Source: Eubacteriales bacterium (GTDB lineage: Bacteria; Bacillota; Clostridia; Christensenellales; CAG-138). From it: a DNA stretch of 64,000 bases. Under the pieces are notes generated by a model that saw only the letters and a list, made by a program, of their open reading frames with translations, was not told the origin of the DNA and ran no database searches. Position numbers and translations under genes: made by a program. Where the stretch lies: contig JAQUTY010000003.1 of assembly GCA_028694155.1 (NCBI GenBank), forward strand, positions 130,178 to 194,177, given 5' to 3'. Below are positions 25,998 to 35,041 of this stretch, one piece after another (positions within the stretch are counted from its first letter, which is position 1; each line of letters opens with the position of its first letter).

Positions 25998-26421
25998 TGG
26001 TATCCTCCTTGTCCGTGGTATCAGTAGAACGGTTGTGAAGCTGGGCGAGTACGCTCTTCAGCTTTTCGGGGATGGGGAGTCCGAGATGCCCGGCATTCTC
26101 AATCAGCGACAATCCCTCGTTGGCGCAGTAGAAGAAAATGACCGCAGTCCGAAGAACGTCGCCGCCGCCGAGAATCTGCGCGTCAAGGGTATGTCCGATC
26201 CCGACCATCACGAAGATAAGAATCTTTCGGAAGATACCCTTAAAGCCGACCGAACTGGATAGCTTCTTGTCCACAATGGCGCACATCACGCCTGTGAGAT
26301 AGTCGATGGCTACGAAAGCGATCAGCGCATACAGGAAGCCATCGCAGCCGCCAAGAAAGTACCCCAGCCCCGCTCCGACAGCGGCAAACGCCCCACGGAG
26401 CCAGTTCCAAATAGTGTTCAT
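25981..26421 (-). CDS. Phage holin
   Basis: 146 residues from MNTIWNWLRGAFAAV with GGAGG upstream. Hydrophobic segments near 8-30, 30-50 and 65-105, with a conserved IDYLTGVMCAIVDKKLSS motif typical of the toxin-secretion/phage-lysis holin family. It forms holes in the membrane to release the endolysin. A basic, charged C-terminus follows. Confidence 0.9.
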   Translation of the reverse strand: MNTIWNWLRGAFAAVGAGLGYFLGGCDGFLYALIAFVAIDYLTGVMCAIVDKKLSSSVGFKGIFRKILIFVMVGIGHTLDAQILGGGDVLRTAVIFFYCANEGLSLIENAGHLGLPIPEKLKSVLAQLHNRSTDTTDKEDTNGKSE

Positions 26422-26495
26422 GTTGTTTTCCTCCATACAAATTGATTTTTCTTTCGTCACCCGCTATACTGGTGGGGCGAAAGGAAGTGGTACAC

Positions 26496-26681
26496 ATGGC
26501 TCGATTCGTCTCGAAAGAGAAAATGAGCAAGAAAGCGCGAAAAGCGCAAAACGACCTCCGCCGCGAGACATGGGGCGCTATCAGCCCGGTAACGCGCAAG
26601 GTCGAAAGTAAAAAACGGTATAAAAGAGAGAAACCCTCGAACTGGTACAGGGATGACAGTTTGAGGGTTTCTTCTTTATAG
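26496..26681 (+). CDS. Small plus-strand protein, SKEKMSKKARK type
   Basis: 61 residues from MARFVSKEKMSKKARKAQN, with AAGGAAG before the ATG. Very basic, no cysteines, no membrane segment. Similar short basic proteins with the SKEKMSKKA...ISPVTRKVESKK pattern occur widely in Firmicutes mobile elements (from memory). It is the only plus-strand gene in the late module of B and its 3' end contains a terminator, so it is probably expressed on its own, perhaps in the lysogen. Function unknown. Confidence 0.75.
   Translation: MARFVSKEKMSKKARKAQNDLRRETWGAISPVTRKVESKKRYKREKPSNWYRDDSLRVSSL
26630..26676 (+). terminator. Terminator overlapping the end of the small plus-strand gene
   Basis: GAAACCCTCGAACT (26630-26643) pairs with AGTTTGAGGGTTTC (26658-26671), 14 pairs with one G:T, followed by TTCTTT. 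The stem encodes the last residues of the protein, so coding and terminator are merged. Confidence 0.8.
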
Positions 26682-26683
26682 GG

Positions 26684-28762
26684 TCACGCTGTTCGCTTCC
26701 AGAAATAACAGGTGATGTACGGCTGAAGGTTGCTGTGCGCCGACCCGCTGCCCGTGTTCGCGGCAGAGCCGGAGAAGGACGCGGAGTGCGTGTGCGAGCT
26801 TCCGGCGCCGGTCGTCTGTCCGCTGGTAGACCCGTTGTTTGTCATGTAGTAGTAGGATGAACCCGAACCGCTGCCGACTTTGTACGAGCCGGTGGAAGCC
26901 CTATGCGTATGAGACCCTTCATACCCAATCGACACCGAGCCTGTCACCGTATGGCCATGAGACGGCAACTGCGCCGTCGTCAAAGCCACGGTACTGGCGC
27001 CGGCCTGTTTCTCAACGGTGTTGAAGTTGGCGTCTGATGTATTCACACCAACGGGAACTCTGCCGGAGCCCCATTGCACCCATGTTCCTCCAAGGAAATT
27101 TGCGGCGCCGGCCGTACTCGTTGTCATTCGAATAGAACCTATCGGGAATATCATGTCTCTGAGCCACGTCAGCGATGAGAAGCTGACGTCGCCATCGAAC
27201 TGAACGTCCTCGTGGAACTGTGCCTGCCAGCCGACCTCGAATTTGTTAGCTTCCGATACCTTGCCGATCGCCATTCCGAGACCGTTATTTCGAATGGACA
27301 GTATCGTATCCGCGGTGGATATGTCGGAATAGGCATAGGTAGTGGAGAAGTAGTCGGTCGCTCCGACACGAATATCGTAAGCCGCTTGGTTAGACAGACT
27401 GCCGCCCACGATGTATGTGCCGTTGATCGTATAGCCCCCGGAGCCGATTGCCGTGTTATTAAAAGAACTTGCCGTTTTGAGCTTGTACCCGACCGTGAAC
27501 GAAGCGGTGTTCAGATTGTTCAGACTTGTCACCTGTCCCGAAAGCGTCACGGACATATACGCACCCGTATGGCTGGCGGCTCCGTTGCTGTCGCAGCGGT
27601 ATATGGAAACGTTCGTCAGCTTGGGGGCGGCATACGCAGTCACCGAATAACTCACGGTATAGGTCGCCGTTCGGTTTCGGCTGTCCTTGACAACGATTCG
27701 CATGGTTTGTGAGCCGGAACCCGTCAGCACCGCCGTGGTAAACGAAGTCGTTGTGTACGTCGTTCCGTTCACGGTCGTCGTAACCGACGAGATGGTGGAG
27801 CCGTAAGCACCGCTGGGCGTGATCGACACCGCCAGCTTGGAGTTCCCCTGTATATACGCACCAAAGCGAGAAGCAATGCCGCTGACCGCCTCCGCCATAG
27901 AGTATGTGAGCGTAGGAACAACAGACGCCGGAATCGTCGCAGAAACGCTGATCGCGCAAGTTCCGAGCAGCGTACTGCCGGAATAGGTATCACAGTATAG
28001 AGTTCCCGCAACCGCCGTCGCATTGGGTGCAGCGTTGGCTTCCGCAAGCGACGGAGTCCATGAAATGGAAGTGGCGCTCGTCAGCGAAGCAATCGTGGTC
28101 TGCGCTCTGTTGCCAAACTGAGCGCGAAACGTATGCCGGAACGACGACGACGCGGGATATATGGAGATCGTCGCGGCGCTTCCAAGCGTTACGCTGCCAA
28201 CGGACGGTACTGTGCTTCGAGGAATAGTCGGAAGCTGGATGGTGACCGAGCCGCTTGCCGTGCCAAAGGATGAAGCGATGCTGAAATCACCGGTGAACGA
28301 CAGCGTGAACTGGCGTGTGCCGTCCGAGTTGTGCGCTATCGTAAAATCCCCATAAGCATACGCTCTGCTCGATGCGTTATCGGTCAGAACCGTAATAAAC
28401 TTCTTGCCTTCCGCATTGACGTATTCCGTTTCATACTGCGTGGTGTAATCGGAGGGCGTCGGGATATTCGACGTAGCAAAGCCACGGTTCGCACGTTCGT
28501 AAACAAGGCTGCCGGCCGCATATATCTTGAACATACCGCGGCTGTCGCCCGAATGATTATTCCAGTACGTCCAATATTGCGACGTGTTTTGCGCGGTCGC
28601 AATATAGCCGTACACCCTTATCGTACTGGTGTTATTCACAATGGATTGTGAAATGACCCGATACTCTACCCAGCAGGCGACCTTTGAGTTAGCCGCGCCG
28701 GTCAGCGAACCGCTGACAACGGTATAACCGCTGTTGATCGCACCATTTATCCAGTTCGCCAT
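26684..28762 (-). CDS. DUF859-like tail fibre/host-recognition protein
   Basis: 692 residues. N-terminal beta-rich domain (ANWINGAINSGYTVVSG..., about 1-200) of the DUF859 type seen in siphovirus tail proteins, then repeated Ser/Thr-rich immunoglobulin-like domains (about 200-500), and a C-terminal tail-collar-like knob (GTWVQWGSGRVPVGV ... LPSHGHTVTG...SHTHSASF ... LQPYITCYFWKR) with His pairs that may hold metal. It should contact the cell surface. Last tail gene before lysis. Confidence 0.85.
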   Translation of the reverse strand: MANWINGAINSGYTVVSGSLTGAANSKVACWVEYRVISQSIVNNTSTIRVYGYIATAQNTSQYWTYWNNHSGDSRGMFKIYAAGSLVYERANRGFATSNIPTPSDYTTQYETEYVNAEGKKFITVLTDNASSRAYAYGDFTIAHNSDGTRQFTLSFTGDFSIASSFGTASGSVTIQLPTIPRSTVPSVGSVTLGSAATISIYPASSSFRHTFRAQFGNRAQTTIASLTSATSISWTPSLAEANAAPNATAVAGTLYCDTYSGSTLLGTCAISVSATIPASVVPTLTYSMAEAVSGIASRFGAYIQGNSKLAVSITPSGAYGSTISSVTTTVNGTTYTTTSFTTAVLTGSGSQTMRIVVKDSRNRTATYTVSYSVTAYAAPKLTNVSIYRCDSNGAASHTGAYMSVTLSGQVTSLNNLNTASFTVGYKLKTASSFNNTAIGSGGYTINGTYIVGGSLSNQAAYDIRVGATDYFSTTYAYSDISTADTILSIRNNGLGMAIGKVSEANKFEVGWQAQFHEDVQFDGDVSFSSLTWLRDMIFPIGSIRMTTSTAGAANFLGGTWVQWGSGRVPVGVNTSDANFNTVEKQAGASTVALTTAQLPSHGHTVTGSVSIGYEGSHTHRASTGSYKVGSGSGSSYYYMTNNGSTSGQTTGAGSSHTHSASFSGSAANTGSGSAHSNLQPYITCYFWKRTA

Positions 28763-28763
28763 G

Positions 28764-30413
28764 TTATGCCTCCATCAGTTTGAAGTTAAGATTGTCGGAT
28801 TCCGGCACCCAGGCGAACGGACCTATCCGCATCGAGGTCAGAATCTCCACATCGTTGACATAAAGTTTGCCTGCGGAGAAGTACGCCATAGCGTTCTCGG
28901 GCGCGACCGTATCCTCCGCGCCGGTGAAGAAATAAAGTACATCGTTCTCCAGCTTCAGCTTGATCGCGGAGTTGCTTTGCCCGATGACAATGCCGGACGC
29001 TATGAGCCGGATGAAACTGCGTATCGACTCAAACTGTTGTGATACCGCTCCGTTCATCTCGGAAATATCGCTCGTGGTTTCCGTAAAGTTCGCTTCGATC
29101 GTACCGGCCATGATGGACAGCGTGGTTTGAATCGAACTCTGAAAAGCCGTGTAGTCCGAAGTACGCACGAAGTCCTCCAGCGCGGATAAGATGATCTGCT
29201 GCGCCGACTGCAGTATGGTCGTGTTGTTCACGATCTGGTCGGTCGTGATCGCCATGACCTCCTGATTGGTGACATAATCGGCTTCGATGGTCTCCAGCCG
29301 TTTTGCCGCCGATGCGTTCTGCACAGCGACGTCGCCGATCAGCGAGGGGCGCGTATCGCCCAGCGTGACGCTCATGCTCCCCGGATTGTTGAGCGGTATC
29401 TCCATGCCGGAAAGAACGAACTCGCTTGCCGGGCAAATATCGCCGCATGACACGATGACGCGGTCGAGGAACGAGAAGGTCTCCACCTCCGCGTTTACGT
29501 TATGCAGGTCGACCGCCGTCAGCGTAATGCTCTCTTTGAGCCGTGTGCCGGTTCCCGAAAGCCACGCACGACCACGCTGCATGAGGTAGGTGGCGTTCTT
29601 TTCGTCCTCAAACGTGGTCAGTTCCACGGGGGCAAAGATAACGCCGTACAACGCAGCGTTTTCGGCGTCAACGAGATAATCCAGCCCGCCGTTCGCATCC
29701 GCGATCGTGAGCCGCTCGTCGCTGTCAACGTGTTCGTCGATCTCACTAAGCGGAGCGCCAAGCGGAATACAGGCGGTGTAGGTCTCGTCGGCGTTCCGGG
29801 TGACGGCAAGGTCGATGAGGTTCTCACCGAACTCGATATGCTGGGTCGCCGTATCGGGCGGCTCGGCAAGGTAACTCAAAATGGGATGCTCGTCCGAGTC
29901 AAAAGTGAGTACCAAATACCCGCCATACACGTCGACAAGCAGGGCTTTCAGCACAGACCATACGGACGCATACTCGTCGGAAGCAGCGGTCATTGTGACG
30001 CCCGATTCGACCGTAACGCTGCCAACGCCGATCTGCTGTTCGGCATTGACCTGCGCGTTATGCGTGTTCAACTGTTGAGTGAAAAACTCCGCGACGGTAC
30101 CGTCAAAGCTAAATGGCCGCTGGACGCTGTCGAGCAGAAAGGCAAGCGCACCCTCCGCGACATACGTCTGGCGATGATTCAGTCCGATGCCATCCTCGAT
30201 CACGCGCCCAAGGAAAACGAGCGTGTCATCCCGATAGACCTTGACTCGGCTCTGAAGCCGTGTGACCGCACCGCAGTTGGGATTGGTTTTCGGCACGCCA
30301 AACGACAGTCGTGCCGGTTCGTTTTTTGAAAGCGAGAGCACCGGGTCTATAAGAACATACTCCGGCAGACGCGGGTCGTACAACGGAGCGTTATCGCAAA
30401 ACACAGTAAACAT
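28764..30413 (-). CDS. Tail minor structural protein (tail lysin/baseplate hub)
   Basis: 549 residues from MFTVFCDNAPLYDPRLPEYVLIDP. The N-terminal part is the gp27-like baseplate hub fold of siphovirus 'minor structural' proteins; the C-terminal 180 residues form a long helical, coiled stalk that ends in VPESDNLNFKLMEA. The ATG overlaps the distal-tail stop (ATGA). No lysin motif is obvious. Confidence 0.88.
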   Translation of the reverse strand: MFTVFCDNAPLYDPRLPEYVLIDPVLSLSKNEPARLSFGVPKTNPNCGAVTRLQSRVKVYRDDTLVFLGRVIEDGIGLNHRQTYVAEGALAFLLDSVQRPFSFDGTVAEFFTQQLNTHNAQVNAEQQIGVGSVTVESGVTMTAASDEYASVWSVLKALLVDVYGGYLVLTFDSDEHPILSYLAEPPDTATQHIEFGENLIDLAVTRNADETYTACIPLGAPLSEIDEHVDSDERLTIADANGGLDYLVDAENAALYGVIFAPVELTTFEDEKNATYLMQRGRAWLSGTGTRLKESITLTAVDLHNVNAEVETFSFLDRVIVSCGDICPASEFVLSGMEIPLNNPGSMSVTLGDTRPSLIGDVAVQNASAAKRLETIEADYVTNQEVMAITTDQIVNNTTILQSAQQIILSALEDFVRTSDYTAFQSSIQTTLSIMAGTIEANFTETTSDISEMNGAVSQQFESIRSFIRLIASGIVIGQSNSAIKLKLENDVLYFFTGAEDTVAPENAMAYFSAGKLYVNDVEILTSMRIGPFAWVPESDNLNFKLMEA

Positions 30414-31048
30414 CAAAGCGCCCCCTCTCTGTAGGTGAAAACGACCTCCCCGGTCGTGGTGATCTGCACGGTTTTCGACCCGGCTTCCAGCAGCAGCGTC
30501 GGCACGAAGTGCGTACCGGCCGATACGACGGTCGTGGTCGGAATACCGCCGCATTGATACACGAGAGTGGCTTCCGCGCTTGCGGTCACTTCCGGCACAA
30601 CAGGCATACGGAGATTGGATAGCGACACAGACCCGCTGCCCGTGCGTGAAACAGTCGTTTCTGTTTGTTTGTACTTGAACGGTTCCGCATTCACGTTGAC
30701 CGTGATGGCGCAGTAGCCGTCGTGCTTTTCGATACTGTCCACGCTGACGCGCCCTATATAAAAGAAAGAAGCGTCACGGTCGAACGTGAGCTCCATTCGC
30801 TTCCCATGAACATCGTTTACGAAAGCGAAAACCGCCTGCTCATACGGTGCGACAGCATATAAAGTGAGGGCAATGGCTCTGTTCGAATAGCGAACAAGGC
30901 CAAAGCCCTCCGAAAGATCAAGCATCCCGTCACGCCCCGGTATTTCCACAAAGTTGGTCTGTACGGTCGGCATTGGGATAATGTAAGGAGCGACGATAAA
31001 GCCGTAATCGGTCTTGGTACTCTTGCTCCCAAACAGGATATAGCTCAC
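30413..31048 (-). CDS. Distal tail protein (Dit)
   Basis: 211 residues starting MSYILFGSKSTKTDYGFIVAPYIIPMPTVQTNFVEIPGRDGMLDLSEGFG, the signature of the SPP1 gp19.1/Dit family that forms the ring joining tail tube and baseplate hub. It lies between tape measure and minor structural gene, as in most siphoviruses, with overlaps on both sides. Confidence 0.92.
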   Translation of the reverse strand: MSYILFGSKSTKTDYGFIVAPYIIPMPTVQTNFVEIPGRDGMLDLSEGFGLVRYSNRAIALTLYAVAPYEQAVFAFVNDVHGKRMELTFDRDASFFYIGRVSVDSIEKHDGYCAITVNVNAEPFKYKQTETTVSRTGSGSVSLSNLRMPVVPEVTASAEATLVYQCGGIPTTTVVSAGTHFVPTLLLEAGSKTVQITTTGEVVFTYREGAL

Positions 31049-33663
31049 AGGAATCGCTCCTTTCTGCGCTGCATTGTTCCGAGCGCGTCATCCATCACGG
31101 GCGCGAGCCAGCCGACTACCGCGCCGGTGTCGGCCACAAGCTGATAGTTGCCCATCTGCGGCAGATACTTTTCGAGCAGCGCGACAACAGCCGCAAGATC
31201 GCCCGTGCCGCCGTTGACCGAGGAAGTGCCATTGACTGTGAAATCCGTTGACAGGCCGGATTGCATATCATCCGCAAGCCCTTTCATGACGCCGTTGATG
31301 TCGTCGCTCATGGATTCGGCAGCTTTTACCGCTTCGTCGCCGTTATTCTCGATTGACCCGGCGAGACCTTTCACCAGCATCTCACCGATCCAGCCCATTT
31401 CCTTGGAGGGCGAACGGATGCCGAAGAAATCGCAGATGCCGTCCCAGATGCTTGAAATCCAGCCCGACACCTTGTTCCAAAGCCAAGTCGCAAGGCTCTT
31501 GATGCCTTCCCACAGTCCCTTGACGATGTTGCCGCCGATCTCCACGATCTTGTACATGAGAGAGCCAAACGCCTCCACGATGCCCTTTATGATCTGCGGC
31601 ACCGCCTTGACGATCTCCACGATGATGGTCGGAAGGTTCTCGATGAGGGCGATAAAAAGCTCCACACCCGCCATGATTATTTTGTCGATATTGCCAATGA
31701 GGGCGTCGACAATGCCGGAAATGATCTGCGGTATCGCTTTGACAATCGTCGTGATTATCTGCGGCAAAGCCCGCACGAGCGCAATAAGCAGGTCGATTCC
31801 CGCTTGAATGATCAAAGGAATCGCGTCCAGCACAGCGGTGATGATACCGTCTATAATGAGCGGTATCGCTTCTACGACAGCCGTGATGATTTCCGGCAGA
31901 GCCGCCACCAATGAAGTGAGAAGTTGGATGCCAGCGTCAATGATCTGCGGTATCGCGCCGAGGATGAAGTCCACAATTGCCAATATGATGGACGGCAGGG
32001 CTTCGATCAGCACGGGAATCGCGTCCAGCAGTCCTTGCGCCAATCCCATCACCAGTTGAAGCGCGGCGTCGAGCAGTAAGGGCAGATTCTCAATGAGTGT
32101 TTGAACCAGCGTCGTTACAGCCTGCACCGCTGCCGGAATCAGCCGAGGAAGAGCGTCGGCTATGCCCTTCACGAGCGTTGCGACAGCCTTGACCGCCGCT
32201 TCAACGATCAGCGGGAGGGCGCCGATCAGCCCCTCCACGAGCGCGAGAACAAGCTGAACCGCACCAGCGGAAATCTGCGGCAACGCGGCGATCAGTCCTT
32301 CCAAGATCGAGAACACGATTTGGCTTGCCGAATCGACGATTTGAGGGAGATTGTCCACGATAGCCTTTCCGAGCGAACCGACGATCTCACCGATGATCTC
32401 CAGCAGTTCCGGCACATATTCCATGACTTTCGTTAGGACTTTCGGCAGAATATCACCTATGACGTCGGAGATTTTGCCAATATCGCCGTTTGCGTCAAGG
32501 ATTCCGTTCGTGAACTCGCCAAGCAGATCGACGCCTTCTCCGGCAAGGTCGGTAAGCACAGGCAAAAGCACCGTGCCGAGCGCGTTCTTCGCCGCTGTTG
32601 CGCCTACGGAAAGGTACTGAAGCTGGTCGTCCAAGGCTCCGTATGCGTTGAGCATATCCTCACCGACGACGTACCCGGCTTTCCGAGCGGCTTCTCCGAG
32701 TTCGTCCATACGCGCGGAGCCCGCCTCGATAAGCGGGTTTAATTCCTGCGCGGATTTGCCAAGAATCTGCATCGCCAAGGCGTCTCTCTCGGTTTCGTTC
32801 TCCATCCGACCGAGAGCGTCGATGACCTCCCAATACACGGTATCGCTGTCGCGCATACTGCCGTCCGCGTTGAGTACGGAAACGCCCAGCTTGTCGTATG
32901 CTTCGACCGACAGCTTCGTGCCGTCCTGCACGCCTTTCATGGACTTGATCTGCTTGGCCATGCTCTTTGTGAGCGTTTCGGTCGAAACATCGATCAGCTC
33001 CGCGGCGTACATATACTCCTGAAGTTTATCCGTAGCGATACCCGTCTGCGTTGCCGTTGTGAGGACTCCGTCGGCATACGCCGCACCCTCGACGGTCATA
33101 TCGACGAGCGCCTTTCCGGCGGCTATGGCGGCTGTGGATACGGCGACAAACGCCGCGGCAATCGTAGCGGCGGCCGCTTTACAGACCGCGCCGAGTTTAT
33201 CGAATCGACCACCCGCGTCGTCGCTCTGCTTTCCAGCGTCCTCGACCTCGTCACCAAAGTCGTCCGCTTGTTTTCCGGCGTCGTTAAACTCGTCGCCCGC
33301 TTTATCGAGCGCGTCGTTGTTCTGTTCGAGTTCGCGCTCCATGCCGTTTAACGCGGCTTCGGCGTTATTCAGCTGAATCTGCCAAGCCTGTGTGCGACGG
33401 TCGTTCTCGCCAAAGGAAGAAGCCGCGTTTTCAAGCGCCTGACGCAAGGTGCCTATCTTGTCTTTCTGCGCTTCGATCTCCTTATTCAGCACAGCGTTCC
33501 GTGCGGAAAGCGCCTGCACGGAGGAGTCGTTTTTGTCGAACTGCGAGGACACCAGTTTCATTTCGCTCCCCAGCACTTTGAAGGACTGGTTAATGTCCGA
33601 AAGCGCCTTTTTAAACTCTTTTTCGCCTTCCAGTCCGATCTTCAATCCAAAATCGTCCGCCAT
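31045..33663 (-). CDS. Tail tape measure protein
   Basis: 872 residues. Residues 1-165 form a coiled-coil; a hydrophobic segment lies near 170-195; residues about 420-720 hold repeated hydrophobic units of roughly 40 residues with IP(L/Q)II(D/S)..I..L motifs; a Trp-rich stretch (LWEGIKSLATWLWNKVSGWISSIWDG) precedes the C-terminal end. It sets tail length and aids DNA entry. Length relative to the tail is a known property of the family. Confidence 0.95.
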   Translation of the reverse strand: MADDFGLKIGLEGEKEFKKALSDINQSFKVLGSEMKLVSSQFDKNDSSVQALSARNAVLNKEIEAQKDKIGTLRQALENAASSFGENDRRTQAWQIQLNNAEAALNGMERELEQNNDALDKAGDEFNDAGKQADDFGDEVEDAGKQSDDAGGRFDKLGAVCKAAAATIAAAFVAVSTAAIAAGKALVDMTVEGAAYADGVLTTATQTGIATDKLQEYMYAAELIDVSTETLTKSMAKQIKSMKGVQDGTKLSVEAYDKLGVSVLNADGSMRDSDTVYWEVIDALGRMENETERDALAMQILGKSAQELNPLIEAGSARMDELGEAARKAGYVVGEDMLNAYGALDDQLQYLSVGATAAKNALGTVLLPVLTDLAGEGVDLLGEFTNGILDANGDIGKISDVIGDILPKVLTKVMEYVPELLEIIGEIVGSLGKAIVDNLPQIVDSASQIVFSILEGLIAALPQISAGAVQLVLALVEGLIGALPLIVEAAVKAVATLVKGIADALPRLIPAAVQAVTTLVQTLIENLPLLLDAALQLVMGLAQGLLDAIPVLIEALPSIILAIVDFILGAIPQIIDAGIQLLTSLVAALPEIITAVVEAIPLIIDGIITAVLDAIPLIIQAGIDLLIALVRALPQIITTIVKAIPQIISGIVDALIGNIDKIIMAGVELFIALIENLPTIIVEIVKAVPQIIKGIVEAFGSLMYKIVEIGGNIVKGLWEGIKSLATWLWNKVSGWISSIWDGICDFFGIRSPSKEMGWIGEMLVKGLAGSIENNGDEAVKAAESMSDDINGVMKGLADDMQSGLSTDFTVNGTSSVNGGTGDLAAVVALLEKYLPQMGNYQLVADTGAVVGWLAPVMDDALGTMQRRKERFL

Positions 33664-33690
33664 GCTTTTACCTCCCTTGGCGGTTTCGCG

Positions 33691-34233
33691 TTATGCCAAA
33701 ATCTCTATACAAGGGCGAAACCTAAAGTCGTAACACGTCGCCGTGTTCCGTATGTAGACCGCCAGACAGCTAATGTCCACGGGAGTGACGCCTTCAAGCG
33801 AGAATATCCCGTTGCCCAGCTTGCAGTTGAACTGCACAATATTGCTTTTGTCCCGCAAAACGACGTTTAGCGAATCCGGCACATCCGCAAACGAACCGCC
33901 AACGCTCTCAACATAGAATCGGATTCGTGTATTGGCGGGTATGATAGTGGTTTGCGAGTCCGCTATCACCGTTGACGAAGCACCCGCCGCATAGCTGTTC
34001 GTCAGTCGGATAAACATTGCGCTCGTGGAGGTTCTGCCATCCAGGGTCACGACACCCGCGTCGTCGACAGCCACGGACACCCCAAACGACGACCATTCGC
34101 CCGTAAAAAGAGAAAGCACGTTGCCGGGGGCTTTACGCCACAGCAAAGTGCTTCCACGATAGATTTCCTTGATCGGATCAGCGCCATAAAACACGGCAGA
34201 GTGCGTTCTGCCGTCAAGAAATATCCCCGCCAT
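33691..34233 (-). CDS. Beta-rich tail accessory protein
   Basis: 180 residues from MAGIFLDGRTHSAVFYGADPIKEIYRGSTLLWRK (AAGGGAG eight bases upstream). The start resembles short phage tail proteins with a GxxxxIKEIYRGSTLLW motif; the remainder is beta-rich and could be a carbohydrate-binding-like domain. It sits between tape measure and collagen-like gene, an unusual place for a receptor-type protein. Function unproven. Confidence 0.7.
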   Translation of the reverse strand: MAGIFLDGRTHSAVFYGADPIKEIYRGSTLLWRKAPGNVLSLFTGEWSSFGVSVAVDDAGVVTLDGRTSTSAMFIRLTNSYAAGASSTVIADSQTTIIPANTRIRFYVESVGGSFADVPDSLNVVLRDKSNIVQFNCKLGNGIFSLEGVTPVDISCLAVYIRNTATCYDFRFRPCIEILA

Positions 34234-34238
34234 ATCCG

Positions 34239-35030
34239 TCACTCCCTTATGAAGTAGATCACATCGGGCAGCGGCTCGGCCGGGAGCGCGTCAACGCTTT
34301 GGAGTTTTGCGGTCAGCATATTGGAGATCGTAGTATTGATCGCGTCATAATCCACAACCGCATCGGCGCCCGGTTGCCCGTCAACGCCCGGACGACCATC
34401 CTTGCCGGGGAGTCCGTCGACGCCCGGAAGTCCGTCTGCGCCGCGAGGACCCACGACATAGCCGCAGTCCATTGTGACGCCGCTCGAAAGCGTAACGATC
34501 AATCTGCCTTGCTCGTTTACCGCCGCGCCCGTAACGGACACGCCGTCCTGCCCGTCTTTACCGTCCGCGCCGGTGGCGATGTCGCCGATATGCTTTGACA
34601 CCTCTTCGACCAGCGCGACCGCCTGCGTGACTCGCCGCTCGAATTCCGCGAACTCCGAAGGAAGAGGAGACCCAAACTCATCCGCCGCGTTGATGGAAGA
34701 GCCGACTATGAACACGCCTTTGCCGCTGTGCCATATCTCCGTGCCGTTTTCGTTGTACGCACGAAGCTGAACGGTAAGGGCGCCCGCGGTGTCGAGTTCG
34801 CTTTCCAAGAGCGTCCATGTAAGGAGCAGCGTCTCGTTGTCAACGACCTTCTCCAGCGCGACAACGCCCATATCGCCATTGCTTTTTTGAATATCCAGCT
34901 TGAACACATAGCCCGACAGCGATAGGTCGGTCACGCCAAACACCCGAACGGCCACGGCGTTATCGCCCTCATATCCGAGGTTTTTCTCCTCGTAAGGGAT
35001 CGTCATTTTTCTGTTTTCAGTACGAACCAT
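34239..35030 (-). CDS. BppU-like N-terminus with collagen-like repeat
   Basis: 263 residues; AGGAGG lies seven bases before the ATG at 35030. Residues about 10-110 form a BppU/DUF2479-like beta domain used in tail-fibre attachment. A short collagen-like run of G-x-y triplets (GPRGADGLPGVDGLPGKDG and on) lies around residues 210-236, and a helical C-terminus (YDAINTTISNMLTAKLQ) could trimerise. It is probably a tail fibre or side-fibre base, placed upstream of the tape measure gene. Confidence 0.8.
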   Translation of the reverse strand: MVRTENRKMTIPYEEKNLGYEGDNAVAVRVFGVTDLSLSGYVFKLDIQKSNGDMGVVALEKVVDNETLLLTWTLLESELDTAGALTVQLRAYNENGTEIWHSGKGVFIVGSSINAADEFGSPLPSEFAEFERRVTQAVALVEEVSKHIGDIATGADGKDGQDGVSVTGAAVNEQGRLIVTLSSGVTMDCGYVVGPRGADGLPGVDGLPGKDGRPGVDGQPGADAVVDYDAINTTISNMLTAKLQSVDALPAEPLPDVIYFIRE

Positions 35031-35041
35031 GCCGTAGCCTC

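Noticed and set aside
31560..32340. Repeated DNA of about 120 bp period
   Set aside because: Explained by hydrophobic repeats of the tape measure protein.
34330..34440. Short tandem DNA repeat
   Set aside because: Explained by the collagen-like Gly-x-y coding region.
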